DNA of 64,000 nucleotides, from NCBI GenBank assembly GCA_016291085.1, contig JAEEVW010000010.1, positions 40,053 through 104,052 of the forward strand, in the 5' to 3' direction. Made by a program: the position numbers and the translations under genes. This stretch comes from Prevotella sp. (GTDB taxonomy: Bacteria; Bacteroidota; Bacteroidia; Bacteroidales; Bacteroidaceae). Below the pieces are notes generated by a model. It worked only from the letters and a program-made list of their open reading frames with translations. It did no database searches and was not told the DNA's origin. Shown here piece by piece: positions 41,566-49,205 of this stretch. Positions within the stretch are counted from its first letter, which is position 1. Each line of letters begins with the position of its first letter.

Positions 41566-43067
41566 TAGATTTCGTCATATTCTTGGTTTTTACGCTGGGT
41601 GTGGTGGTGTTCGGCTGCTCGTTCTTCAAGAAGGGCAGTTCGGCTGACGAGTTCACGTCCGCTGGCCATTCCATTCCTGGCTGGGTGGTGGGTATGTCGA
41701 TATTCGCCACCTATGTGTCGAGCATTTCGTATATCGGCTATCCAGGCAAGGCGTTTGCAGCAGACTGGAATGCCTTTGTGTTCTCGTTGTCGATACCCAT
41801 TGCGAGCTATTTTGCTGCGAAGTATTTCGTGCCATTCTACAGGCACAGCGGCTCCGTATCGGCCTACACGTTCTTGGAGGAGAAGTTTGGTGCATGGGCA
41901 CGACTGTATGCCTCTGCGTGCTACCTGTTGACGCAGATTGCCCGTATGGGTAGCATCCTCTATCTGTTGGCCGTTCCGATGTATATCCTGATGGGTTGGG
42001 ACATGCATACCGTCATCATTCTGACGTCCATTGGCATTATTATCTATTCGATGCTGGGAGGCTTGAAGGCGGTCATCTGGGCAGACGCCATACAGGGTAT
42101 TATATTAATAGGTGGAGCCGTGCTGTGCTTGGGTATTCTGATGTTCTCGATGCCCGAGGGTCCCATGCAGACCTTTGAACTCGCAGCCAACTCGCCTATG
42201 GGCAACAAGTTCTCGTTGGGTGCGTTTACCAGCGATCTGACCACGTCGACCTTCTGGGTATGCCTCATCTACGGCATTTTTATTAATTTGCAGAACTACG
42301 GCATTGACCAGAACTACGTGCAGCGCTATCATGCGGCGAAGACGGACAAGGATGCGAAGTTCTCGGCACTCTTCGGAGGCTATCTGTTCATTCCCGTATC
42401 GGCCCTCTTTTTCCTTATTGGTAGTGCATTGTACAGCTACTATCAGGCTGGTGTTGCCGAGTTGCCTGCCGAGATTCAGGCTAAGCCCGACTACGTGTTC
42501 CCCTATTTCATTGTCAATGGTCTGCCCGTAGGCCTTCGAGGCCTGTTGATTGCGAGTATCTTTGCTGCAGGCATGAGTACGGTGTCGACCAGTGTGACCT
42601 CTGCAGCCACGATTATCCTGACGGACTACGTGCGCCCGTTCTTCCTGAAGGCACGCAACGTAGCCGACCATCTGCGCCATCACGATCCGCAGGACCATCA
42701 CAAACATCAGAAACTTGAATTGGCCATCGTGCGCCTCTCCAGTTTTGGCGTGGGCATCTTAGGTGCCTGTGTGGCTATTGCCATGTTGAGTGTCGAGAGC
42801 ATCATTGACGCGTGGTGGACACTCAGCTCAATATTCAGCGGGGGTATGTTGGGACTGTTTTTGTTGGGTTGCATCCCTCAGAAAATCAACCGCATGGCAG
42901 CGTTCATGGGCTGTGTGGCTGGCGTGTTGGTCATTGGTTGGATTAGTCTCGCCTCCATGTGGAACCTGCCAGGCATCCACCTGCACCCCTATCTGGCCAT
43001 CGTGCTGGGCACCTGCGTCATCTTCCTGACGGGTTTCTTGGCTACGCTGGCCGTGAAAAAAGGTTGA
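41556..43067 (+). CDS. Sodium:solute symporter (SSS family), second copy
   Basis: A 503-aa membrane protein with about 13 hydrophobic helices. The SSS motifs are 'FTSAGHSIPGWVVGMSIFAT' near residue 30 and 'GMSTVSTSVTSAATIILTDY' near 330, the serine/threonine-rich sodium site. A histidine-rich cytoplasmic loop (HLRHHDPQDHHKHQK) near residue 375 is unusual and could bind metal. Its start overlaps the aldolase gene by 10 bp, so the two are translationally coupled; I infer uptake and cleavage of the same sugar acid. Confidence 0.92.
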   Translation: MHLIDFVIFLVFTLGVVVFGCSFFKKGSSADEFTSAGHSIPGWVVGMSIFATYVSSISYIGYPGKAFAADWNAFVFSLSIPIASYFAAKYFVPFYRHSGSVSAYTFLEEKFGAWARLYASACYLLTQIARMGSILYLLAVPMYILMGWDMHTVIILTSIGIIIYSMLGGLKAVIWADAIQGIILIGGAVLCLGILMFSMPEGPMQTFELAANSPMGNKFSLGAFTSDLTTSTFWVCLIYGIFINLQNYGIDQNYVQRYHAAKTDKDAKFSALFGGYLFIPVSALFFLIGSALYSYYQAGVAELPAEIQAKPDYVFPYFIVNGLPVGLRGLLIASIFAAGMSTVSTSVTSAATIILTDYVRPFFLKARNVADHLRHHDPQDHHKHQKLELAIVRLSSFGVGILGACVAIAMLSVESIIDAWWTLSSIFSGGMLGLFLLGCIPQKINRMAAFMGCVAGVLVIGWISLASMWNLPGIHLHPYLAIVLGTCVIFLTGFLATLAVKKG

Positions 43068-43190
43068 TAAATGTTGAAAAAGGATTAATAAAATGATGAA
43101 AAAGTAGAGGAAATAGGCTCAAATGCGTAGTTTTAGTTCATAAAGAGTTAATAATGTTTAACAAATCCTACGTATTTCAAATATAATCCC

Positions 43191-43198
43191 TATATTTG
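43191..43198 (+). promoter_or_regulatory. -7 element of the barrel-protein promoter
   Basis: TATATTTG followed by CG, 88 bp before the ATG at 43286. It matches TAnnTTTG; a -33 element is weak. Confidence 0.6.
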
Positions 43199-43285
43199 CG
43201 ACATCAAAAGTCAAGCAATTGACTGATATTTAAGTAGAAAACAAACATTATTAATTCATTTTATTCATTAAAACAATTTTTGATT

Positions 43286-43909
43286 ATGAAGAAAATTATG
43301 ATGATTGCAGCTATGATGCTGCTGAGCGTAGGTGCTTTTGCACAGAACGAAGTTGGTCAGTTTACTTTGAAGCCCATGGCTGGTGTGAACCTCGCTACAA
43401 TGACAGACACCAACGACTCTAAGATGCGTGTAGGTCTTGCTGCTGGTGTTGAGGGTGAATATGGTGTTGCTGAAAACTTCAGTATTAGCCTTGGTGCTCT
43501 CTATTCTATGCAGGGTGTGAAGTTCACACGTCAGCTTTTAGGTGCTTCAATGGATGCGACCTTTAAACTTGACTACATCAACGTTCCCATCATGCTCAAC
43601 TACTATCTTTTCAAGGGATTTGCCATTAAAGCTGGTGTCCAGCCTGCTTTCAAGGCTTCTGCTAAACTTAAGGCTGAAGCTTCTGCTAATGGCCAGTCTG
43701 ACAGTGATTCTGAGTCTATCTCTGATTATGTACAGGGCTTTAATCTTTCTATTCCCTTTGGTCTGTCTTACGAGTATGAGAGTTTCGTTCTCGATGCACG
43801 TTACAACCTTGGTGTGACCAAGGCATTCAAGGATAACAATGGCATGGGTGCTGACGATTCTAAGCACTCTTGGTTCATGTTTACCCTGGGTTACAAGTTC
43901 GCTCTCTAA
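43286..43909 (+). CDS. Outer-membrane beta-barrel protein (PF13568-like)
   Basis: A 207-aa porin-like barrel. The track starts at a TTG; the ATG at 43286 starts a standard signal peptide (MKKIMMIAAMMLLSVGAFAQ). The mature protein opens 'NEVGQFTLKPMAGVN' and ends 'FTLGYKFAL', almost as in the paralogue at 26349-26894. It adds a charged loop (KLKAEASANGQSDSDSES) near residue 135, predicted to face outside. Its codon use is biased to highly expressed-type codons, suggesting an abundant protein. It has its own promoter and a hairpin terminator. Confidence 0.9.
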   Translation: MKKIMMIAAMMLLSVGAFAQNEVGQFTLKPMAGVNLATMTDTNDSKMRVGLAAGVEGEYGVAENFSISLGALYSMQGVKFTRQLLGASMDATFKLDYINVPIMLNYYLFKGFAIKAGVQPAFKASAKLKAEASANGQSDSDSESISDYVQGFNLSIPFGLSYEYESFVLDARYNLGVTKAFKDNNGMGADDSKHSWFMFTLGYKFAL

Positions 43910-43938
43910 GCACTTACAATCCATTTAATAACAACATG

Positions 43939-43967
43939 GCGCTCCTCCTCATCGAGGGGCGCTTTTT
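43939..43967 (+). terminator. Terminator after barrel-protein gene
   Basis: GCGCTCCTC pairs with GAGGGGCGC (one mismatch), followed by five T residues. Confidence 0.75.
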
Positions 43968-43989
43968 GTTTGCACGTACCTCGTGGACC

Positions 43990-44175
43990 GTTTGCTCGGA
44001 GCAATCGATGGGTTTGCTCGGAGCAATCGATGGGCCCGCTCGGAGCAACAAGCCGTTTCGCTGGTAGCGAGAGGCCGTTTCTCTCCCAGTGAGAGGCCGT
44101 TTCTCTCCCAGCGAGAAGCCGTGTTGCTATTTTTCCCTGGGCAGGGAATTTTTGCGCGCTGGGCAGGGCGCAAAT
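43990..44175. repeat. 22-bp palindromic tandem array, six to eight units
   Basis: Six contiguous units (43990-44121) with hairpin cores centred about every 22 bp: TTGCTC-G-GAGCAA (twice), GCTC-G-GAGC, CGCT-GGT-AGCG, CTCTC-CCAGT-GAGAG and TTCTC-TCCCAGC-GAGAA. Spacers are ATCGATGGG, then AGGCCGTTT. After a 10-bp shift two more cores (CCCTGGGCAGGG, TTTGCGC...GCGCAAA) follow, again 22 bp apart. Confidence 0.85.
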
Positions 44176-44197
44176 TTTCGCTTAGCAACGTGCCAGT

Positions 44198-44362
44198 GAT
44201 GACGATGACAGTGATGACAGTGGGGGTATTTATTTTCTGACGGTGTGGCAAATTTGCAGTAGCATTATATTATATAATATATATTATATATATAATGGCA
44301 ATCTTTTTCTACAAGCGATGACAAAAATAGGCCGGTGTCATCGGTGTCATCGGTGTCATCGT
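44198..44362. repeat. Inverted TGTCATCGG / TGATGACAG repeats around an AT palindrome
   Basis: Copies of GATGACAGT (44198-44222) face three direct GGTGTCATC repeats (44333-44361). Between them is a long TATATTATATAATATA palindromic stretch at about 44263-44293. It lies in the 550-bp gap before the fucose isomerase gene, with no gene seen in it. Confidence 0.7.
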
Positions 44363-44459
44363 CAGCGAAAACATTCTGTATAATGATGGCACTGATGACA
44401 ACGGGGCTGGTTGTTCGTCCTATAAGTTGGAAACTTATAACACTAAAGCATATCAAAGA

Positions 44460-46286
44460 ATGATGAAACAGAATTATCCGAAGATTGGTATTCGTCCGAC
44501 GATTGATGGTCGCCAGGGCGGTATCCGCGAGGGACTGGAAGAGAAGACGATGGCGCTGGCCAACGCAGTGAAGAACCTGATTGAGAGCAACCTGAAGAAT
44601 GGTGACGGCTCGAAGGTAGAGTGTGTGATTTCTGATACGACGATTGGTCGTGTCGGCGAGAGTGCCGCCTGTGCCGAGAAATTCGAGCGCGAGGGTGTAG
44701 GTTCGACCATTACCGTCACGTCGTGCTGGTGCTACGGCTCAGAGACGATGGACATGAACCCTATCTATCCGAAGGCTGTTTGGGGCTTCAACGGTACGGA
44801 GCGCCCAGGAGCCGTTTATCTGGCTGCTGTGCTGGCTGCACACGCCCAGAAGGGTCTGCCCGCTTATGGCATCTATGGCCACGACGTGCAGGACTTGGCA
44901 GACAACACCATTCCTGAGGATGTTGCAGAAAAAATTCTGCGCTTTGCCCGTGCCGCTCAGGCTGTGGCTACGATGCGTGGCAAGAGCTATCTGTCGCTGG
45001 GCAATACCTGTATGGGTATCGCTGGAAGTATCGTCAATGCCGACTTCCTGCAACAGTATTTAGGCATGCGTACCGAGTATGTATCGCTGGTAGAGATATT
45101 GCGTCGCGTCGACTTCGGCATCTACGACAAGGACGAGTTCGAGAAGGCTATGAAGTGGGTTGACAAGTACTGCAAGCCCAACGAGGGCCATGACTATAAC
45201 GAGGACCGTCCGCTGTTCCCAGGCGTGCCCATGACGACGTTCAACGGCAAGGGCAAGGGTAAGAACCGCCAGGAGAAGGACGAGGACTGGGAGTTCACCG
45301 TGAAGACAATGATGATTATCCGTGACCTGATGCAGGGAAGCGAAAAGCTGCTCGAGATGGGCTACAAGGAAGAGGCTATCGGCCACAACGCCATTGCAGC
45401 TGGTGTACAAGGTCAGCGCCAGTGGACGGACTACAAGCCCAACTTCGACTTCCCTGAGTCGCTGATGTGCACGTCGTTCGACTGGAACGGCCCTCGCGAG
45501 GCTTACACGCTGGCTACGGAGAACGATTTCCTGAACGGTATGTCGATGCTGTTCGGCCACCTGCTGACCAACAAAGGCGTGATGTTCAGCGACATTCGCA
45601 CCTATTGGAGCCCAGAGGCCGTAGAACGCGTGGCAGGTACGGTGCCCAGCGGTTTAGCCGCTGGTGGTTTCATCCACCTCATCAACAGCGGTGCAACCAC
45701 CCTCGACGCTACGGGTGCCATGAGCGACAAGGACGGTAACCCCACCATCAAGAACTTCTGGGAGATGAAGCAGGAAGACGTGGAGGCCTGTCTGAAGGCT
45801 ACCAGTTGGATGCCTGCCGATCGCGACTACTTCCGCGGCGGTGGTTACTCGTCGCACTTCGTAACCCGTGGTGGTATGCCCATGACCATGCTGCGTCTGA
45901 ACCTCGTAGCTGGCTTAGGTCCCGTACTGCAGTTGGCTGAAGGCTGGACGGTTGAGCTCGACCCCAAGACGCACGACATCCTCGACAAGCGTACAGACCC
46001 CACATGGCCTACCACGTGGTTTGCCCCACGTCTCGACCCCACGAAGGATGCCTTCAAGGACGTCTACTCAGTCATGAACAACTGGGGAGCTAACCACGGT
46101 GCCATCTGCTACGGACACGTAGGAGCCGACCTCATCACGCTGTGTGCAATGCTGCGTATCCCCGTCTGCATGCACAACATTGCCGATAAGGACATCTTCC
46201 GTCCTGCCGCTTGGAATGCATTCGGTATGGACAAAGAAGGCGCCGACTATCGTGCCTGCGCCAACTTCGGACCAATATATAAGTAA
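44460..46286 (+). CDS. fucI: L-fucose isomerase
   Basis: A 608-aa ketol isomerase converting L-fucose to L-fuculose (also acting on D-arabinose). The start is the ATG at 44460 (or 44463) rather than the TTG in the track, so that the protein opens '[20 protein letters not shown]' as family members do. Three domains are implied. Metal-site residues lie in 'VSLVEILRR' and '[20 protein letters not shown]', typical of FucI. The length is close to the 591-aa E. coli enzyme. Kinase and aldolase genes of the fucose pathway are not in the window. It converges on the GH3 gene. Confidence 0.93.
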   Translation: MMKQNYPKIGIRPTIDGRQGGIREGLEEKTMALANAVKNLIESNLKNGDGSKVECVISDTTIGRVGESAACAEKFEREGVGSTITVTSCWCYGSETMDMNPIYPKAVWGFNGTERPGAVYLAAVLAAHAQKGLPAYGIYGHDVQDLADNTIPEDVAEKILRFARAAQAVATMRGKSYLSLGNTCMGIAGSIVNADFLQQYLGMRTEYVSLVEILRRVDFGIYDKDEFEKAMKWVDKYCKPNEGHDYNEDRPLFPGVPMTTFNGKGKGKNRQEKDEDWEFTVKTMMIIRDLMQGSEKLLEMGYKEEAIGHNAIAAGVQGQRQWTDYKPNFDFPESLMCTSFDWNGPREAYTLATENDFLNGMSMLFGHLLTNKGVMFSDIRTYWSPEAVERVAGTVPSGLAAGGFIHLINSGATTLDATGAMSDKDGNPTIKNFWEMKQEDVEACLKATSWMPADRDYFRGGGYSSHFVTRGGMPMTMLRLNLVAGLGPVLQLAEGWTVELDPKTHDILDKRTDPTWPTTWFAPRLDPTKDAFKDVYSVMNNWGANHGAICYGHVGADLITLCAMLRIPVCMHNIADKDIFRPAAWNAFGMDKEGADYRACANFGPIYK

Positions 46287-46383
46287 TAGGTAAAAGTGAA
46301 TAGTGAATAATTTGCTACCGCAATTCTTTCAGCCAAAGGGAGAGCGGTAGCAAATTTTTCACTTTTACCTATTCACTATTACC
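46287..46383. terminator. Long bidirectional hairpin between fucI and GH3
   Basis: AATTTGCTACCGC (46309-46321) pairs with GCGGTAGCAAATT (46344-46356), and outer arms GGTAAAAGTGAA (46289-46300) pair with TTCACTTTTACC (46358-46369). The structure fills the whole gap between two convergent genes. Confidence 0.8.
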
Positions 46384-49038
46384 TTATTTTACCATAAAGT
46401 CGAACGACTGCAAATCTTCATCCCTTGACGACGTGCCGTAGAGTATCTGGTATTTGCCAGGCTTTACGGCAAGTTCGTCTATCTTCTCTTCGTAGTATTC
46501 AAAGGCCTCACCATCGAGGGTAATCTCAGCCTGCTGGGTCTCGCCAGCCTTGAGCGTAAGCTTCTGGAAGCCCTTCAGTGCCTTGATGGGAGCGCCAGCA
46601 TCACCGAGTCGCTTCACGTAGACCTGAACGGTCTCTGTGCCCTCGCGGTTGCCTGTGTTCGTAACGGGAACGGTAATCGTGCAGAAAGCACCGGATTTTC
46701 CAGACTTTCCAGATTTTCCGGAAATCTTGCCTTGTCCAACACTAAACGTGGTATAGCTCAGACCATAACCGAAGGCATACTGAGGCACGCCAGTGAAGTA
46801 ACGATAGGTGCGGTTCTTCATCGAGTAGTCCATGAAGTCGGGCAGGTCGTCGTTCGAGCGATAGAACGTCACAGGCAGTTTGCCACCAGGGTTGTAGTCG
46901 CCAAACAGCACCTCAGCCAGTGCCTTGGCACCACCCTGACCAGGATACCACGCCTGCAACAAAGCATCATACTGTCCCTCGACACTACCAAAGGCAATGG
47001 CCGAACCCGAGCAGTTGACGAAGACGACGGGCTTACCAGTCTGGTGCATCGCCTTGACCAGCAGCTGCTGTACTACAGGCAGTTCGATGGTCTGCTTGTC
47101 GCCACCTTCGCCCTCCATACGGGCACTGATGCCACCAATGATGACGATGGCGTCAGCCTGCTTCACGTTGTTGGCCAAGTCAGTGAAGTCGACGAGCTTG
47201 CGTTCGCAGATGTCACCACGCAGCATAGCGAACTGGCCCTTGCCGCGACGATATTCAATGACAACGTCGTAGTCCTTGCCCTCTTCGACGGGGAACGACT
47301 TATATTCTACGCGACGGCCAAAGCCGAAGCCAAAGCCACGACGTCCGCCGCCTTTATTTTCTTCAACGACCTCGCCATTCACCTTCAACACATAGCCGTT
47401 GTCGCTCATCAGCGTGTACTTCATCTCGCCTGTGAATGTAGCCGTGTACTTACCGCTGATGCGGACGCAGATGTTGTCGTTGCTGACACCCTCGGCAAAG
47501 CCCCAGGCACCAAACGTCGAGAAGTTCAGCTCGTTGTAGTAGCCCGTCTTGACAGGAGCAGGTGCCTCACCCTCGAAGGGAGAAGTCTCTGAGTTCCAAA
47601 ATTCTACAAAGACGCCCTTACCATCGTTGAAGTCCTGCAAATGGTGGATGGTTTCGTACTCGTCGTTCAGCTCGCAGGCCTTCTGGTAGATAATCTTTGC
47701 ACCAGGCACAGCGGCCTTGATGCCCTCCAATAAAGAGTGCTGGTGTTCCTTGGTCGGTGTGCCGCCATAGTTACCGTTCAGCAGTTCGATATCATCAGCG
47801 TTGGGACCAACAATGGCGATGGTCTTAATGCTTTTGGAGAGCGGCAGTACGTTGTCCTTATTCTCCAGCAGCACCATTGACTCGCGAGCAGCCTGGGTTG
47901 CCAGGTCGTTGTTCTTTTCGTTGCTGATAGTCGAAGCGGGAATCTTTGCCCAAGGTAACGATTCAGCAGGGTCGAACATACCCAGTTCGAAGCGGCCCCT
48001 CAGCGTGTAGCGCAGGTGCTTGTCCAACTCGTCCTCCGTAATGAGTCCCTTCTTCAGACCTTCAGCCAACGACATAAACACCTTACCGCACTCCAGATCA
48101 GTACCGTTCAATACGGCGTCGACAGAGGCGCTCAAGCCGTCCTTGTGCGTCTCGTGCTGTCCTTTGTTGTAGAAGTTGTTGATGGCGTCGCAGTCTGTCA
48201 GTACAATGGCGTCGTAGCCCCACTTGTTGCGCAGAATATCGATGAGCAGACGGTCGCTCGTGCAACAAGGCTTGCCCTCGAAACGCTGGTAGGCACACAT
48301 CACCTCGCGGACGTTACCTTTCTTCACCAATGCTTTGAATGCAGGCAGATAGGTTTCCCACAGGTCACGATTGGTGGGCTCAACGTTCATCGAGTGGCGC
48401 AGGGGCTCTGGTCCGCTGTGTACGGCATAGTGCTTGGCACAGGCATGGGTCTTGTAATAGGTCTTGCCATTCAGCGTGATGGGTTCCTGCATACCCAACA
48501 CCGTCTGCACACCCAACACGGCGTTCAGATAGGGGTCCTCACCGCACGTCTCCTGTCCGCGTCCCCAACGAGGGTCACGGAAGATGTTGACGTTCGGACA
48601 CCAAAAGGTCAGTTCCGGATTGCCAGGATAGTAGGTCACGCCCTGAGGCACGTTAAACAGCTTGGGGTCGTTGTGGTCGGTGCGGTTCCAGTTGGCACGG
48701 GCCTCGTCGCTGACCTGCGAGAAGACGTCGTACACCAGTTGTGCGTTGAAGGCAGCAGCCAAGCCAATGGGCTGAGGATAGACGGTATAGCCCCCCTGAC
48801 GGACACCATGACAGGCTTCGCTCCACCAGTTGTATGACGGGATGCCCAAGCGGTCGATACTGACGCTCTTGTTCATCATCAGACCCACCTTCTCTTCTGG
48901 AGTCAACATGCCTAACAGGTTTTCTACACGCTCAGCACGAGGCAAATTGGGATTCTGCCAAGGGTATTTCTGCTGTGCTTTTACTTTTACGGCACTTACG
49001 GCAATCGCCAGTGCTGCCAACAAAATGATTCTTTTCAT
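46384..49038 (-). CDS. GH3 beta-glycosidase with PA14 insertion
   Basis: A secreted GH3 enzyme, 884 aa from the ATG at 49038 (signal peptide MKRIILLAALAIAVSAVKVKA). The track start at 49098 is upstream of the promoter. The N-terminal barrel holds 'VLTDCDAINNF' with the nucleophile Asp. The second sandwich domain is split by a PA14-like domain at about residues 460-640 ('YTATFTGEMKYTLMSDNGYV'), and a fibronectin-like C-terminus follows. Sequence features such as 'WWSEACHGV' and 'FWCPNVNIFRDPRWGRGQET' are typical of beta-xylosidase/arabinosidase-type GH3 members, though glucosidase is possible. SGKSGKSGKSG near residue 775 is encoded by a TTTCCAGA repeat. Confidence 0.93.
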   Translation of the reverse strand: MKRIILLAALAIAVSAVKVKAQQKYPWQNPNLPRAERVENLLGMLTPEEKVGLMMNKSVSIDRLGIPSYNWWSEACHGVRQGGYTVYPQPIGLAAAFNAQLVYDVFSQVSDEARANWNRTDHNDPKLFNVPQGVTYYPGNPELTFWCPNVNIFRDPRWGRGQETCGEDPYLNAVLGVQTVLGMQEPITLNGKTYYKTHACAKHYAVHSGPEPLRHSMNVEPTNRDLWETYLPAFKALVKKGNVREVMCAYQRFEGKPCCTSDRLLIDILRNKWGYDAIVLTDCDAINNFYNKGQHETHKDGLSASVDAVLNGTDLECGKVFMSLAEGLKKGLITEDELDKHLRYTLRGRFELGMFDPAESLPWAKIPASTISNEKNNDLATQAARESMVLLENKDNVLPLSKSIKTIAIVGPNADDIELLNGNYGGTPTKEHQHSLLEGIKAAVPGAKIIYQKACELNDEYETIHHLQDFNDGKGVFVEFWNSETSPFEGEAPAPVKTGYYNELNFSTFGAWGFAEGVSNDNICVRISGKYTATFTGEMKYTLMSDNGYVLKVNGEVVEENKGGGRRGFGFGFGRRVEYKSFPVEEGKDYDVVIEYRRGKGQFAMLRGDICERKLVDFTDLANNVKQADAIVIIGGISARMEGEGGDKQTIELPVVQQLLVKAMHQTGKPVVFVNCSGSAIAFGSVEGQYDALLQAWYPGQGGAKALAEVLFGDYNPGGKLPVTFYRSNDDLPDFMDYSMKNRTYRYFTGVPQYAFGYGLSYTTFSVGQGKISGKSGKSGKSGAFCTITVPVTNTGNREGTETVQVYVKRLGDAGAPIKALKGFQKLTLKAGETQQAEITLDGEAFEYYEEKIDELAVKPGKYQILYGTSSRDEDLQSFDFMVK
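46691..46726. repeat. In-frame TTCCAGA/TTCCGGA repeat in GH3
   Basis: Tandem 9-bp units encoding SGKSGKSGKSG between the PA14-split domain and the C-terminal fibronectin-like domain. Confidence 0.65.
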
Positions 49039-49063
49039 AGTGATAATATTTAGTTTCTGTGTG

Positions 49064-49071
49064 CAAAGGTA
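49064..49071 (-). promoter_or_regulatory. -7 element of the GH3 promoter
   Basis: CAAAGGTA on the plus strand (TACCTTTG on minus), 26 bp upstream of the GH3 ATG. No clear -33 element. Confidence 0.65.
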
Positions 49072-49158
49072 CGAATAATCCTGCACTTCCGTATGCACCA
49101 GATGTATCAGAAGCTATTATAAATGTAACATCAGATGGTTTTCTGGGCCTGGATGACG

Positions 49159-49182
49159 ACAAAACGGCTGGTTGTCAGTCTT
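49159..49182 (+). promoter_or_regulatory. Shared glycan-gene motif, copy C
   Basis: ACAAAAC-N12-GTCTT followed by TTTTATAAACAAAATTAT, 28 bp from GTCTT to the ATG at 49206. GACAA pairs with TTGTC across the motif, giving a terminator-like hairpin with a T run. Confidence 0.5.
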
Positions 49183-49205
49183 TTTTATAAACAAAATTAT
49201 CGACG

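Noticed and set aside
44265-44456. 63-aa minus-strand ORF containing [11 protein letters not shown]
   Set aside because: The acidic repeat is only a translation of the GGTGTCATC tandem repeats. There is no start signal or homology.
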